From: Candidatus Altimarinota bacterium
Lineage (GTDB): Bacteria > Patescibacteriota > Gracilibacteria > BD1-5 > UBA6164
DNA: 64,000 bases
NCBI GenBank assembly: GCA_030683605.1
Contig: JAUXPL010000026.1
Location: forward strand, 17,298-81,297
Direction of reading: 5' to 3'
The notes beneath the pieces are model-generated. The model ran no database searches, was not told where the DNA came from, and worked only from the letters and a program-made list of their open reading frames with translations. A program made the translations under genes and the position numbers. Shown piece by piece: positions 46,929 through 56,904 of this stretch. Each line of letters begins with the position of its first letter. Position 1 is the stretch's first letter.

Positions 46929-47513
46929 TTATAATATTGAAAAATCTCTTCTAAAAAGTTCTTTTTCTTTTCTTATTCATCATACTACTGGAAGCAATAT
47001 TCAAACAGATGATGTAAATTCTTCATCTCAAAAATAATTCATATATCAACTCATAGCAAAATTTAAATAATCTTCTCTTGATAATGAATCTCTATGAGTT
47101 GGTTCCCAGAAAACATATTTATATACTGATGCATCACCTGCTTTTTTGTATTCTCATAATCAAACCCAATGAATATAATAAGGATTTGATATAATATCTG
47201 CTAATTCTGAATCATCATTTAAATATAAAAATTTATACAAAAGTTCAGATAAATAATTAATTCAAAGATTAATTCATTGAGAAATTTCAATTTTTCATTT
47301 TTTTAACTTATATATTATATAATCTAATATAAGTTGTCTAAAATCATTTTCTCATACTATTGCTATATCTCTAGTTCAAGTATTTAATATTTCCTTTACA
47401 ATATCTGGTGTAATATTTAGTCAATCAGATATAAGTTGATTTAATTCTTGTTCTTGATTTGTAATTATTCTATTTCATGTTGATATATCTATAACTTTTC
47501 ACATAATTTTCAT
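46929..47513 (-). CDS. Hypothetical protein
   Basis: 194 residues, start MKIMGKVIDISTGNRIITNQ, stop TAA. It is helical, with a GLNITPDIVKEILNTGTRDI segment and a Tyr/Trp-rich part (NPYYIHWVGLGEYKKAGDAS). The C-terminus GILLPVVGGIRKEKELFRRD is basic. No family or motif was recognised. No signal peptide. It is transcribed in the same direction as, and separated by 33 bases from, the upstream Nudix gene, so they may be cotranscribed. Confidence 0.65.
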
Positions 47514-47546
47514 ATTAAAAAATAATTATTATAGTTATAATTATTT

Positions 47547-47957
47547 TTATATTATTGTCAATAATTTCACAAATTCTGCAACATTAACAAATACATTTAT
47601 ATCTTTTATAGAATTAGTATTAAAAAATCATATTTCATTGCATTCATCGCTTGGAGTGAAATTTAAATCCTTTACTTTTACTTCATAAAACACATTTGCA
47701 AGCCAAGGTCTAGATTTGCTTTCTATTTTATGAGCTGTTATGAAATACTTTGGTTCTTCTGATATCCAAGTCACTTCTAGTCACATTTCTTCTAATACTT
47801 CCCTTTTTAAACAATCTCTAGGATTCTCTCAATGGTCCAATCATCCACCTGGTAAATCCCATAATCAACTACTTTCTTTACACAATAAAAACTCTCATTT
47901 ATCGTTATAAATCAATGCTTTTATACTGATTCTGTACCACGCTTGTTGTATTTCCAT
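47547..47957 (-). CDS. Nudix hydrolase (MutT-like)
   Basis: 136 residues. The Nudix box is GGGLDHGENPRDCLKREVLE then EMGLE (GX5EX7REUXEEXGU), beginning near residue 37. Two of its essential glycines are TGA. Upstream ALIYNDKGEFLLCKESSGLW is typical of MutT-like small-molecule hydrolases. Candidate substrates are nucleoside diphosphates or oxidised nucleotides; specificity cannot be read from sequence. It may share a transcript with the gene at 46929. Confidence 0.88.
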
Positions 47958-48120
47958 GATTTTTGAGTTAGGATGTAAGTATTTGAAGTATATTAAAAGA
48001 AAAATATTTGCAAAAAGTTAAATGAACAATGATTAAAATTAGAAATACTTTTAAAAAATGATTATTGATATTGCTTGAAGATAGTATAATTAAATTTCAA
48101 AAATCAAATTAGTTCATAAA

Positions 48121-48876
48121 TTATGATAAATATAAGCTTTCTACTATCATCATCAAAAAATTATTACAATTAACATAATCTAATTCATAATAATTAACTC
48201 ATAAATTTATGTTGTTATAATATTTGTCTCTGTTTTTCCAATAAAATTCTTCTGATGAAATTTTCCAGTAATCTTTTCATAATTGTTCTGTTAAAAACCA
48301 TTTTTCTAATATCCTAGCGCTTCTACCATTTCAGTCTACAAATGGATGAATATGTACAAATTTTAGATGTATAAGTGAAGAATAGTAGAATACTTCTTGA
48401 TGTGTTAATTTTGTATTTAGTAAGTAATATATATCTTCAAATAATTCTTTCATTTTTTCTTTTACATATTCAGCTTCTATAGCTAGGTATATAAGTCATT
48501 TACTTCAAAAAACTCACACTTTATGATCTCTATACACTCATCTCTTTGAGCTTATTAAAAGAGTTTTTGAAAGTATTTTATGAATTTCTAAAAAATTTGA
48601 TTCATTTAATTTATTATTTTGTGCAAATTTATATGCTTTTATCAAATTTTCAATTTCTTTTATCTCTTTTGATTTATTCTTAGTATTTTTATTATTCATA
48701 AATGAATTTAAATCTAGAGAATTTCATTCTATGTTTGAAGAAAAAACTGATGAGGCTTCTGTCAAATATCAAAAATCTAATTCTTTTGAATTTTTATTAA
48801 ATTTTACTATTTTTTTATCCAAGTCATTTATTTTCTCACTATATTTTTTGAAATATAAATCTGTTAAAATTTTCAT
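48121..48876 (-). CDS. Fic-domain protein with N-terminal inhibitory helix
   Basis: 251 residues, start MKILTDLYFKKYSEKINDLD, stop TAA. The Fic core HIHPFVDGNGRSAR (near 177) keeps catalytic His, the acidic residue, and GNGR. Near residue 50, FSSNIEGNSL matches the S/TxxxE(G/N) inhibitory motif, giving class II arrangement with the Glu occluding the ATP site. Fic enzymes usually transfer AMP to Ser/Thr/Tyr of targets. The neighbourhood holds toxin-antitoxin-like genes, so a role in stress or growth control is possible. Both Gly of the core GNGR and of the inhibitory motif are partly TGA. Confidence 0.85.
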
Positions 48877-49048
48877 ATAAAATTTTTAGTAATTATTAAG
48901 TATATTATAATTATAAATGTTTTAATATCAAAAGATAGTAAGAATGATGAAAAAATCTAAATTAGTATAAAAGTTTAATAAATTTTTATTATTTTATGGC
49001 AGAAGATTGTAGAGAATTTAGAAATGGGATTATGAGGAATAATAAAAA

Positions 49049-49390
49049 CTATCTTTTATAAAATTCTATATCTTCAATAAACCTATTCTTTGATTTTTTG
49101 TCTTCACTGTAGTATACAAATAATCTAAAATTATTTATTGAAATAGTAGTATATAATATATTTTCTGATGTTGTTGAAATTCAATAAATTTTTTCTTGAA
49201 TAAAAATATCATTTAATTTTTCAAGAATTAAATCATAAAACCTATCTCACATTTCAATATATGAATTACAAATTAATAATTCATCATATATTCAAGTATC
49301 AGTATACATTTTTATAAAAGTAGATGTAAATCAATCTATAAATCCATCTAATTTATTATAAGAATTTTCTGATATATTTATATTATACAT
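49049..49390 (-). CDS. Candidate RelE/ParE-like toxin
   Basis: 113 residues, start MYNINISENSYNKLDGFIDG, stop TAG. Small, helix-then-sheet composition with YDELLICNSYIEMGDRFYDL, YGISTTSENILYTTI and NNFRLFVYYSEDKKSKNR, resembling the RelE/ParE fold (helical hairpin followed by strands with a basic and aromatic face). The ATG overlaps the stop of the upstream small gene by 8 bases (ATGTATAA), a typical arrangement of toxin-antitoxin operons. Assignment is by size, overlap and fold pattern, not by a diagnostic motif. Confidence 0.5.
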
Positions 49391-49526
49391 GAAATGTTTC
49401 TTTAGAAAGTATTTCAGATTTAATTTTTTTAGCAATATCCTTCGCTTTAATTCTAACACTTTCTTTTAATTTTTCTTTCACTTCAGATGATGTATAATAT
49501 ATCTTTCAATCTTTTATTGTTGACAT
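49383..49526 (-). CDS. Candidate antitoxin partner
   Basis: 47 residues, start MSTIKDGKIYYTSSEVKEKL, stop TAA. Charged helical C-terminus (RIKAKDIAKKIKSEILSKET) as expected for a toxin-neutralising tail. The stop overlaps the start of the toxin-like gene. Under the standard code the TGA at codon 7 would hide it. The DNA-binding element of larger antitoxins is not evident. Confidence 0.5.
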
Positions 49527-49538
49527 GATTTATGTATA

Positions 49539-49598
49539 TTATAAATATAAATTATCTATTTCATTAGTAACTTCTACATTTAATTCAATTTTAAACAT
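49539..49598 (-). pseudogene. Truncated toxin-like N-terminus of a second pair
   Basis: A 19-codon frame, MFKIELNVEVTNEIDNLYL then TAA, similar at its start to the toxin-like gene (MYNINISENSYNKLDGFI) and overlapping the upstream small gene in the same ATGTTTAA manner. It reads as the remnant of a second toxin gene that has lost the rest. Confidence 0.45.
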
Positions 49599-49716
49599 AT
49601 TGATTTTCTTTTTGTTTACTGATTATTTTCTCTGAAAAAGCTTTTGCATTTTTTAATATTCTTTCATCAGATATTTTTCTTGCTTCTTCTAATGTATGAT
49701 ATGTATTTTTATTCAT
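49591..49716 (-). CDS. Second candidate antitoxin
   Basis: 41 residues, start MNKNTYHTLEEARKISDERI, stop TAA. Charged helical peptide with a distant resemblance to the one at 49383. It overlaps by 8 bases the truncated toxin remnant. It may persist as an orphan antitoxin. Confidence 0.45.
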   Translation of the reverse strand: MNKNTYHTLEEARKISDERILKNAKAFSEKIISKQKENQYV

Positions 49717-49966
49717 AATTATTATAATTAATTTTTATATATTTATATTATATTCACAATATAAATAATGCAATATTTAAATTTTTACATTTTCTATTAT
49801 ATAAAAAAGCAAAAAATTCAAGAGATTTAATGCTTTTTTGTTAAAAGTTTATGGCAGCCCAACCTTTCAAATTGTCACACCATTTTTAGTAAAGAAAAAG
49901 TTGATACTTTTGGCTTTAAAGCGTTTGTTAAGAAGATGATTTGAATAATGGAGAGAAATATTTTGG
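49717..49966. other. Non-coding spacer with a hairpin and a short tRNA-like end
   Basis: About 250 bases without a supported gene. AAAAAAGCA (near 49802) and TGCTTTTTT (near 49834) form a hairpin, followed at 49853 by ATGGCAGCCC, the first ten bases of the tRNA-Trp 3' flank found at 51770. The match is short and may be chance. Confidence 0.35.
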
Positions 49967-50427
49967 TTATTGAGAGGATTGAGTTTTAGTGTAGAGAATA
50001 AATTTATCTAACGCTTTTTTTAATACATTTGTCTTGGGTGTTTCTTTATCATTTAAAGACATTAACATTAGTCAATTAGAATCTCATCATTCTTCAATAA
50101 AATTTAAGTTTAGACCATCATTTAATATATTAACCACATAAATTATTGCTATAATATGCTCATATTTTTCTTCTCAATTCCAAATATGTTGAACAAAATC
50201 TTCTTCTGCTGTTAATATTCTATCAACCTTAAAATCTCAATCAGATAATCAAATTTCCTCTATTATTTCTCTTTTCAATGAATCAATATTTCATTCACCA
50301 TGTTCAATTTTTCATCCTGGTAATCATAAAGTCATGTAAATGGTCATCTTCATTTCTTTATTACAACAATGTTATCGTTATATTTTAATAATGCATAAAC
50401 TCATGTCCTAATTGTTTTAGTAGTCAT
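49967..50427 (-). pseudogene. Nudix hydrolase broken by a one-base frameshift
   Basis: The start frame from 50427 (MTTKTIRTGVYALLKYNDNI) runs through KKGRGPFTGLYD and then loses frame. The next frame continues LPGGKIEHGEGNIDSLKREI IEEIGL-type Nudix box and runs to TAA at 49967. The expected GLYDLPGG is restored by adding one T at about 50322 (TATGATTACC). It is a sister of the Nudix gene at 47547 in type. Either decaying or a sequencing error at a short T run. Confidence 0.7.
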
Positions 50428-50487
50428 ATAATTATAATTAAAAATAATATAGTATTATATATAGTATATTATTTTTTTTGCAAATTA

Positions 50488-50718
50488 TTATACTATATTA
50501 TTTTTTTGTAAATTATTATATATTTCATTCCAGCTCTGATTATCTCATCAATACATATCTTCTCTTACTTCTTTTTCATCGTATCAAATATAATAAACCA
50601 TATTTAATACTAAATAAATAGAGTACATTTTATATAGATTAAATAACAATTCTTCAGATACTAGGTCATTTCATATTTTATAATAACCATCTATATTTTT
50701 TAAAAGAAACTCATCAAT
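50488..50718 (-). pseudogene. Orphan C-terminal fragment, unknown family
   Basis: An open frame without a start codon, bounded upstream by TAA TAA and ending at TAA 50488. It reads IDEFLLKNIDGYYKI, EELLFNLYKMYSIYLV, YDEKEVREDMYGGDNQS. It overlaps in another frame the C-terminal end of the truncated Hsp70. It looks like the tail of a helical protein, possibly a phosphotransferase, joined by deletion. Low certainty. Confidence 0.35.
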
Positions 50719-51442
50719 TTATTAATTTTTGTTTTGCTCATTTTCACAAATAGTTACCAAAATAATTTAATATAAGTTTTTCATCAATATTATCTCATCA
50801 AACATATACTCAAGTATTTCAAAGTATATCAATTCAATTTCTAGATGTTTCAATTAAAGAAAAATCTGAAGTTCATCATCATAAATCTACTACCAAAACT
50901 TTATTATTAGATTCTGTTAGTTCAGGATGATTATTTTTATATGCATTAAATGCTCAAATTGGTTCAAGTTGAAATTCAATATTTTTAAATCAAGCTTTTT
51001 TGAAAGCAGTTTTTAATCTATTTTCAGCTAAATTATTCAATTCATCGTCAGTATCATGAAATCTAACTGGTCTACCAACTAATATAGAGTCAATTTCTTC
51101 TCACGCTTCAATCTCAAGTTTTTTTTTAAAATTAATAATTATATGCGAAATAATATCAGTTAAATCATACTTTTCTCTTAAAATTTGAATTTCTGGCATT
51201 TCATTATTTTTTAAAAATTTTTTAGGTGAAGTGATAAGTCTTCCTCTTTCTCACATTATTGAATCATCAAATCATTTTTGTCAAACTATACCTATTCAAT
51301 CTTCATCAAATGAATAAAATATGCATGTTCTATCTGTTTTTGCTCAATTAAGTAAATTTATTAATTTTGCTTCTCATTTATTTTCTATATATCAAATAGA
51401 TGTATTTGTAGTTCAAAAATCTATTCAGGCAAATTTATTCAT
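50678..51442 (-). CDS. Truncated YegD-like Hsp70-family protein
   Basis: 254 residues, stop TAA; full YegD/DnaK-like proteins are 420 residues or more. ATP-binding phosphate motifs are intact: MNKFAGIDFGTTNTSIGYIE (phosphate 1) and NKVLVVDLGGGTSDFSLIE (phosphate 2, near 170), with GGDNIDEKLILNYFG after it. The sequence then ends in LINGGVSFKKYRWLL without the second half of the ATPase domain or a substrate domain. It lies next to the decayed Nudix and orphan fragment, so it is probably nonfunctional. Confidence 0.7.
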
Positions 51443-51540
51443 AAGTAAAAAATTATAATTTATTTAGTGTAATATAACCATTTCACCTCTCTTGTCAAAT
51501 TGTAATTTTATGTTTTAATATATTTAAATTTTTAACTAAC

Positions 51541-51600
51541 AAAAAAAATACCCAAAAAGGGTATTTGTTTGTTTTAAAATGGCAGCCCCACTAGGAGTCG
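51541..51600. repeat. Duplicate of the tRNA-Trp 3' end with its terminator
   Basis: A 60-base segment nearly identical to 51731-51792: AATACCC.AAAAGGGTATT hairpin followed by ATGGCAGCCCCACTAGGAGTCG, the 3' end of tRNA-Trp. After GTCG the sequence diverges from the tRNA (CCGCAAGTCGGGCATCC). It resembles an att-type footprint or a partial tandem duplication of about 190 bases. Confidence 0.7.
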
Positions 51601-51728
51601 CCGCAAGTCGGGCATCCGAAAGATAAACTTAAAAATCTATTATTATTTTGCTCCTATTCGTCACAAAAAATAATGATTTTTATAGTTTCCTTTTCTCCTA
51701 TTCGACTCCAATGCAATGCTATATTAAA

Positions 51729-51757
51729 ACAAAAAAAATACCCTAAAAGGGTATTTA
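51729..51757 (-). terminator. Terminator of tRNA-Trp
   Basis: AATACCC-TAAAA-GGGTATT hairpin with A/T tracts, 14 bases past the tRNA 3' end. Confidence 0.75.
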
Positions 51758-51770
51758 TTTTGTTTTAATA

Positions 51771-51845
51771 TGGCAGCCCCACTAGGAGTCGAACCTAGCT
51801 CGCGGGATTTGGAATCCCGAATTCTAACCGATGAAATATGGAGCT
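51771..51845 (-). tRNA. tRNA-Trp, anticodon CCA
   Basis: Minus strand. Acceptor AGCTCCA pairs with TGGGGCT (one G-U), discriminator G, encoded CCA. Anticodon stem CGGGA/TCCCG around TTCCAAA (CCA), T arm CTAGG-TTCGACT-CCTAG, D arm with loop ATCGGTTA. It reads only UGG, consistent with UGA being given to glycine. Confidence 0.92.
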
Positions 51846-51969
51846 ATATCCACTTGAGTCCTCCTGCCTAATGCTGGAGAATTCAAGTATGGAATACTGA
51901 AATAAGTATAACGAAAAGTGAATATTTTACAAGGCTTTATATCATAATTGTTCACTATTTCATTAACTT

Positions 51970-52758
51970 TTATATACTGTATCTAGTAAATGCAACTAAT
52001 ACATCGTGTCCGATGAAATCTTTTAATTTTACATTTGGATCCATTACGAAATCTTGTTCTAATAAAGATATTTCAGATTTGAATTTCCCCATTTTACCTT
52101 CGATGATTTTTAATAAAACATCATCTGGTTTATTTCCCATTTTTGGGTCATTTTTCATTATTTCTAATTGAATTCTTTGTTCATTTTCAACTATTTCATC
52201 TGAAATTTCTGCTGGTGATAAGTATTCAGGTTTAGCAGCAGTGATATGCATAGCTACTTGTTTTAATTTTTCTTCACTAGTTTCACTAGATTTAGAAATA
52301 ACTGTAGCTGCTAATTTACCATTTGAGTGAACATATGCTCCGATTTTTGATCCTGATAATATGTTGTATTCTCTTATTTGTAAATTTTCACCTAATTCTA
52401 AAGAAAAATTATTATTAATCATTTCTTGTGCAGCTTCTTTTGAATCTGCTCCATTAGCTTTTAAGAAATTTAATACTTCTGCTAACATAGCTTTGAATCT
52501 ATCTGAATTAGCTAAGAAATCAGTTTCACATGAAACAGAAACAACATAAGCTTTATCTCATTCTACTTCTATTTTTATTCATCCTTCTGTAGTTTCTCTA
52601 TCTGCCTTTTTTGCAGCTTTAGCTAAACCTTTTTTTCTTAATTCTTCAATTGCTTTATCCATATCTCCATCAGTTTCTTCAAGAGCTTTTTTACATTCCA
52701 TCATACCGATACCTGTAATTTCTCTTAATTCTTTTACTTGTGCAGCTGTAATTGCCAT
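51970..52758 (-). CDS. tsf: Elongation factor Ts
   Basis: 262 residues, stop TAA. Start [20 protein letters not shown] followed by [20 protein letters not shown] (the N-terminal UBA-like domain and the TDxxKA-type contact region), then [18 protein letters not shown]-Ts recycles EF-Tu by releasing GDP. It lies downstream of rpsB as usual, here with one membrane-protein gene between. Glycines are mostly GGN with few TGA, as in other highly expressed genes here. Confidence 0.95.
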
Positions 52759-52825
52759 AATTATTTTGTTTTATAAAATAAATCTTTTATATTCAACCAA
52801 TATAAAATTATACTTACTATGAAGT

Positions 52826-52894
52826 CTTCATCCCTAATATTAGAGATGAAATTTATGCCCGAAGGGGTATCCTGTGGACAAAGGTGGGTTAAAT
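52826..52894. repeat. Palindromic repeat between tsf and the membrane protein
   Basis: TCCCTAATATTAGAGA palindrome, CCCGAAGGGG, and GGTATCCTGTGGACAAAGGT, with pieces matching 56251 (GTCCACAGGATACC) and 24890 (GGTGGGTTAA). Confidence 0.7.
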
Positions 52895-52912
52895 TGACTG
52901 GCTGAGTTTTTT

Positions 52913-53485
52913 TTAAAAATCTAATATATCTTCTTTTTTTCAACTATCATCTTTTTTTGTATCATTATTATCTTCTGCAAATTCATCATTATTATCTTTT
53001 TTTACATTTTTAACTACATTTGAAATTCCATTTGCAATCTTATTTACTACTATATTATCTGTTTTTATAAATGATTCATTTGTATTTCCATTTTCATCAA
53101 ATTCTTCTTTTTGTGTAGTATTTTGACTATTATTAGTAGCACTATTATTTGAACTAACTGTATTTTGAGCTCAGTTTTTATTATCTGGATACATATTATC
53201 AATTACTTCTATATTAAAATCTTCTCAATTATAAGCTTTCATTCAAAAATAAACAGCTAGTAATAAATAAATTATAAATAGTAATCAACCCAATGGTAAA
53301 AACAAAGATGAAAATACAACTCTAAGTATAATAAATCCAATAAATAAAAAAGATCAATATTTAATATGTTTCATTAAATAAACAGATTTTTTTACTTCTA
53401 CAAAATACATTATAGCTCATCATAATGGTATATAACATAGTGCACTTTTTAATCTGTCAGTATTAGAAACATTATTATTTTCCAT
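52913..53485 (-). CDS. Membrane protein with DUF4870-like helices and acidic tail
   Basis: 190 residues, stop TAA. Start MENNNVSNTDRLKSALCYIP resembles the opening of small DUF4870/TIC20-like membrane proteins (..ALCYIP.., then helices). Three to four membrane helices (FLFIGFIILRVVFSSLFLPL; LLFIIYLLLAVYFG) are followed by an Asn/Asp/Lys-rich low-complexity tail of about 85 residues. It is located between rpsB and tsf on the same strand. The role is unknown. Confidence 0.7.
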
Positions 53486-53554
53486 AGTATTAAAAATGAG
53501 AAGATAATTTTATCATTCCCCTCTCTTTTAGGATAAGGAAATGATTTATTCTTA

Positions 53555-54358
53555 CTATATTTCTTCAGTTTTCACTGCTTTTTTTACTTCTACTTTTTTA
53601 GCAGGAGCTTTTTTCTCACCACTTACTTTAGTAGCATCTATTTTTGTTACTTTAGCATTAGTTCAAGCAACAGCATTGTTAACTTTTACTCATGATAATT
53701 CTGCTTTAATTGCATTAGCAATAAATTCAGTAGATTTAACAGAATTTGTATTAGCTGGTATCAAATTATCAACTAATGTATCATTACCATTTGTATTCAA
53801 AATTGCATATGATCTAATTTTTAAAGAATTAGCTTCTTTAATAGCTTGTTCTTCATAAACTCCATCCACTACGAAAATAACATCTGGAACTTTTTTCATT
53901 TCTTTTAATCATCTAAATGCTTTATGCAATTTTTCTAAATCTAATAATTTTCAAGCTATTTCTTTTTTAGTCAATCATTCAAATCATCCAGTTTCAGAAT
54001 CTTTTAATAATTTTACATATGTAGCGATTCTTTTTTTAATTGTTTTGAAATTTGTTAATAATCCAGGTACCCATTTTTCTGCAACATAGTAGTGTCCAGT
54101 TGCTTCAGCTAAGCTGATAAATGCATCTCTAGATTGTAATTTTGTTGCTACGAAAAGTATTTTTTTACCTTCAGCATGTAAAGCTTTTAATTCTGATTTA
54201 ACTTCTTCTAATTTATTAGCAGTTTTAGTTAAGTCAATTACATGTATTCAGTTAACTGAACCATAAATATAACTTTTCATTTTTGGGTTCCAGTAGTTAG
54301 TTTTATTACCAATATGTAACAAACTTTCAAACATTGAATTTAATAAACTTTTATCCAT
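53555..54358 (-). CDS. rpsB: 30S ribosomal protein S2
   Basis: 267 residues, stop TAG. Conserved LLHIGNKTNYWNPKMKSYIY, IHVIDLTKT, SRDAFISLAEATGHYYVAEK WVPGLLTNF-type motif and PDVIFVVDGVYEEQAIKEAN. A Lys/Ala/Glu-rich C-terminal extension follows (APAKKVEVKKAVKTEEI). Structural protein of the small subunit, needed for S1 attachment; rpsA lies 207 bases upstream on the same strand, separated by repeats. Confidence 0.95.
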
Positions 54359-54403
54359 TTTTAATTTTATTATTTAAATAAGCAAAACCACTTTTTACAC
54401 TAT

Positions 54404-54539
54404 TCCTCCCCTGACAAGGGGAGGTTAGGAGGGGTTTTTATATAATTATTCCTGTTCTTAATTACCATTAAGACTCCCAAAAATAACTAATTTTTTCCTA
54501 TTATTCCCTCTCCTCTAAGGAGAGGGCTAGGGTGAGGTT
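54404..54539. repeat. Two palindromic repeat units between rpsA and rpsB
   Basis: CTCCCCTGACAAGGGGAG (near 54406) and CCCTCTCCTCTAAGGAGAGGG with the GCTAGGGTGAGG tail (54503-54539). The second unit closely resembles those read in frame inside paralogue A at 10941 and 12261. Confidence 0.8.
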
Positions 54540-54564
54540 GTTTTATGTTGTAGCTATGGGGTGG

Positions 54565-55782
54565 TTATTTTGTTTCCTCCATTTTTTCTTCTTTTTTAGG
54601 AGCATCTTTTTTTGGTTTTTTTGTTTCTGCTACTTCTGCATCAATTTTTTCTTCTTCTCATGAATCTTGAGCTTTAGCTTTTTTAGCTGGAGCCTTAGGA
54701 GCTTCTTGTAAAGCTTTTAATGATAAACCAATTCTTTTTTTAGTAGGTTCAAAATTAATAATTTTTGCAGTTACTTCTTCACCAACTTTTACATGTTCTC
54801 TAATATCTTTAACTACACCATGTGAAATTTCTGATAAATGTATTAAACCTTGAATATCTCATTCTAAGTTCATAAATGCACCAAATTTTGAAATTCTAGA
54901 AATTGGAGCAATGATTGAATCACCAAGTTTGTATTTTTTAGCAAGTACATCCCATGGATTCTCTTTAAGTCTTTTAATAGATAATGAAATTTTTTCACTA
55001 TCAAGTCCTATAACTTTAACTTTTACTTTCATTCATACTTTAGCAAATTTTGAAGGATCTGTAACATGTCCCCAATCGATTTCAGAAACGTGAACTAATC
55101 ATTCTAAACCTTCAAAAGTAACAAATAAACCGTATGATAATATACCAGAAACTACTCATTCAACAATATCACCTTCTTTTAAACTAGTTAATGCTTTTGA
55201 TCTATCTTCTTCAATAGCAGCTTTTTCAGAGAAAATGATTTTTTTACCACCTTCATCTACATTGATAACTCTTACTTTGAATGGAACACCAACTAAACTA
55301 TTTAAGTGTTCTAGAATTTTTTCTGGATCTGCTCCTTCAACTCTAGGATAATGAATAGGTGTTAATTGAGAAACAGGTATAAAACCTTTTAAACCATCAA
55401 TATCAACAAGTAAACCTCATTTATTAGCTTCAGTAGGTCTAACAGTAATGATTTCAGATGATTCATTGTATTTAGATAAATTCGTAAGATTTTTGATTTG
55501 ATTAGCTCTTTTTAATGAAAGAATTAATAAACCTCTATCAACAGAATCACCTAAAACCATAATATCAATATTTTGACCAGCTTGTAAATCACTTAAATCA
55601 ATAGTATTACCTACTTCTTTAGAAACTACTAAACCAGTAAATTGGTTATTTACATTTACTAATATATTCTTTTTTTCTATTTTAATAATAGAACCAGATA
55701 TAACTTCTCCTTGTTTTGGATATTTAATCTCAGGAGAATTTTTGAATAACTCTTCAAACAGAGCTAAATCTTTATTTGTCAT
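54565..55782 (-). CDS. rpsA: 30S ribosomal protein S1
   Basis: 405 residues, stop TAA, start MTNKDLALFEELFKNSPEIK. Four S1 repeats: GEVISGSIIKIEKKNILVNV (near 25), KGGLLVDIDGLKGFIPVSQL (near 120), EGDIVEGVVSGILSYGLFVT (near 200) and the repeat with AFMNLEGDIQGLIHLSEIS (near 300). A Lys/Ala/Glu-rich tail follows. S1 docks mRNA on the 30S subunit. Four repeats rather than six is common in reduced or Gram-positive-like genomes. An about 270-base AT-rich leader lies between this gene and tRNA-His. Confidence 0.92.
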
Positions 55783-56051
55783 TATGACATAATATTAAAA
55801 AATAAAATACAACTACCATTTCTGATAGTCTAGTTTTTCGATTATATAACAATAAATATTAAAATAATACTATTTTAATATTTTAAATTCATTTTATAAG
55901 GCTTTTTGAATCTTATCATTAAAAATCTCTCTAGTAAAAAGCTAATATAGGACCTAAACTTTCTACTTTAAAACTTTTAATACTATTCTAATATGATAAT
56001 GAATAATAAAATTAAATTTTCATTATTCATTATTAATTATTCATTAATTTA

Positions 56052-56129
56052 TGGGGTGCCCGAAGGGGTTCGAACCCTCGACCTCCAGGATCACAACCTG
56101 GCATTCTAACCAACTGAACTACGGGCACC
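56052..56129 (-). tRNA. tRNA-His, anticodon GTG
   Basis: Acceptor GGTGCCCG pairs with CGGGCACC, giving the extra 5' base pair position typical of tRNA-His. Anticodon stem CCAGG/CCTGG around TTGTGAT, T arm GAGGG-TTCGAAC-CCTTC, encoded CCA. Confidence 0.95.
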
Positions 56130-56250
56130 ATATATTGCTTTTTTTGTGAAAGCAAAAGGATTATATGAAAAATATCACAATTGTCAAAAAAAAATCAAGT
56201 AATCGCTAACAGTAATTACAAAAAATAATATATTTCGTCTTAAATTAGGC

Positions 56251-56346
56251 AAAACCTCTCATCTGTCCACAGGATACCTCCCTTCGGGCATAAATCGTCT
56301 CTCCTTCCAGCTAAAGACTGGACACGTATCAGGAGAAAAGGGTTAT
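56251..56346. repeat. Repeat element downstream of chorismate mutase and upstream of tRNA-His
   Basis: CTCTCATCTGTCCACAGGATACCTCCCTTCGGGC followed by TCGTCTCTCCTT and AGGAGAAAAGGGTT. Shares GTCCACAGGATACC and CCCTTCGGGC pieces with 52826 and 3495. No gene was seen between 56130 and 56453. Confidence 0.65.
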
Positions 56347-56453
56347 AAATTTATAAAAACAAGTTTTTAATATATTACATATCCTTGCAATTAAATGGCT
56401 TATATTTCAGTTTAATTAATTGTAAAATAGATAAATTTTCAATATATTTTTAA

Positions 56454-56726
56454 CTATTTTTTCTCTATATTCAAACTCTCTTCATGCACCCTATTCCATA
56501 CATCTCTAATAAAAGATTCTGAAACCATTAATTCTTTAGCCATTTCAATATTATCTTTCATTAATTGCTCCCATCTATCAGTTTGCAAAGCTTCTATATT
56601 GTTTTCTCTTTTTATAATTCATATTTGTTCAACTATTTCAAATCTTCTTGAAAACAGATTGATTAATTCTTTATCAAGTGTATCTATTTGATATCTATAT
56701 ATATTTAATAATTCATTGTATTCCAT
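56454..56726 (-). CDS. Chorismate mutase-like protein (AroQ type)
   Basis: 90 residues, stop TAG. Pattern LLNIYRYQIDTLDKELINLF, SRRFEIVEQIGIIKRENNIE and WEQLMKDNIEMAKELMVSES is that of the small all-helical AroQ fold, with the Arg, Lys and Glu positions expected to bind substrate. The enzyme converts chorismate to prephenate for Phe/Tyr synthesis. No other aromatic-pathway gene is in the window, so the substrate source is unclear; a diverged family member with another role is possible. Confidence 0.8.
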
Positions 56727-56904
56727 TTTTTTATATGTTAATATATTATTTTTTGGAGTATAACTAAATATTTTTAAATTACTAATTTTATATAAAACTA
56801 TTTTTTAATATAAATGTCTATATATTTTAAAAAATTATATTTTACTTTTATCTATTTTTAATTATATTTTATAATAACATTTAAGTTATAATTTTTATTG
56901 ATAT

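Noticed and set aside
48029..48112. 27-codon frame MIKIRNTFKKGLL on the plus strand
   Set aside because: Short, no ribosome-binding site, lies in a spacer between minus-strand genes; no support beyond an open frame.
49000..49016. ATGGCAG near 49000 as another tRNA-Trp 3' remnant
   Set aside because: Seven-base match without neighbouring tRNA sequence; chance is likely.
50465..50520. Direct repeat of about 30 bases (TACTATATTATTTTTTT...AAATTATTATA)
   Set aside because: AT-only low-complexity sequence at the end of a decayed gene; not enough to call a functional element.
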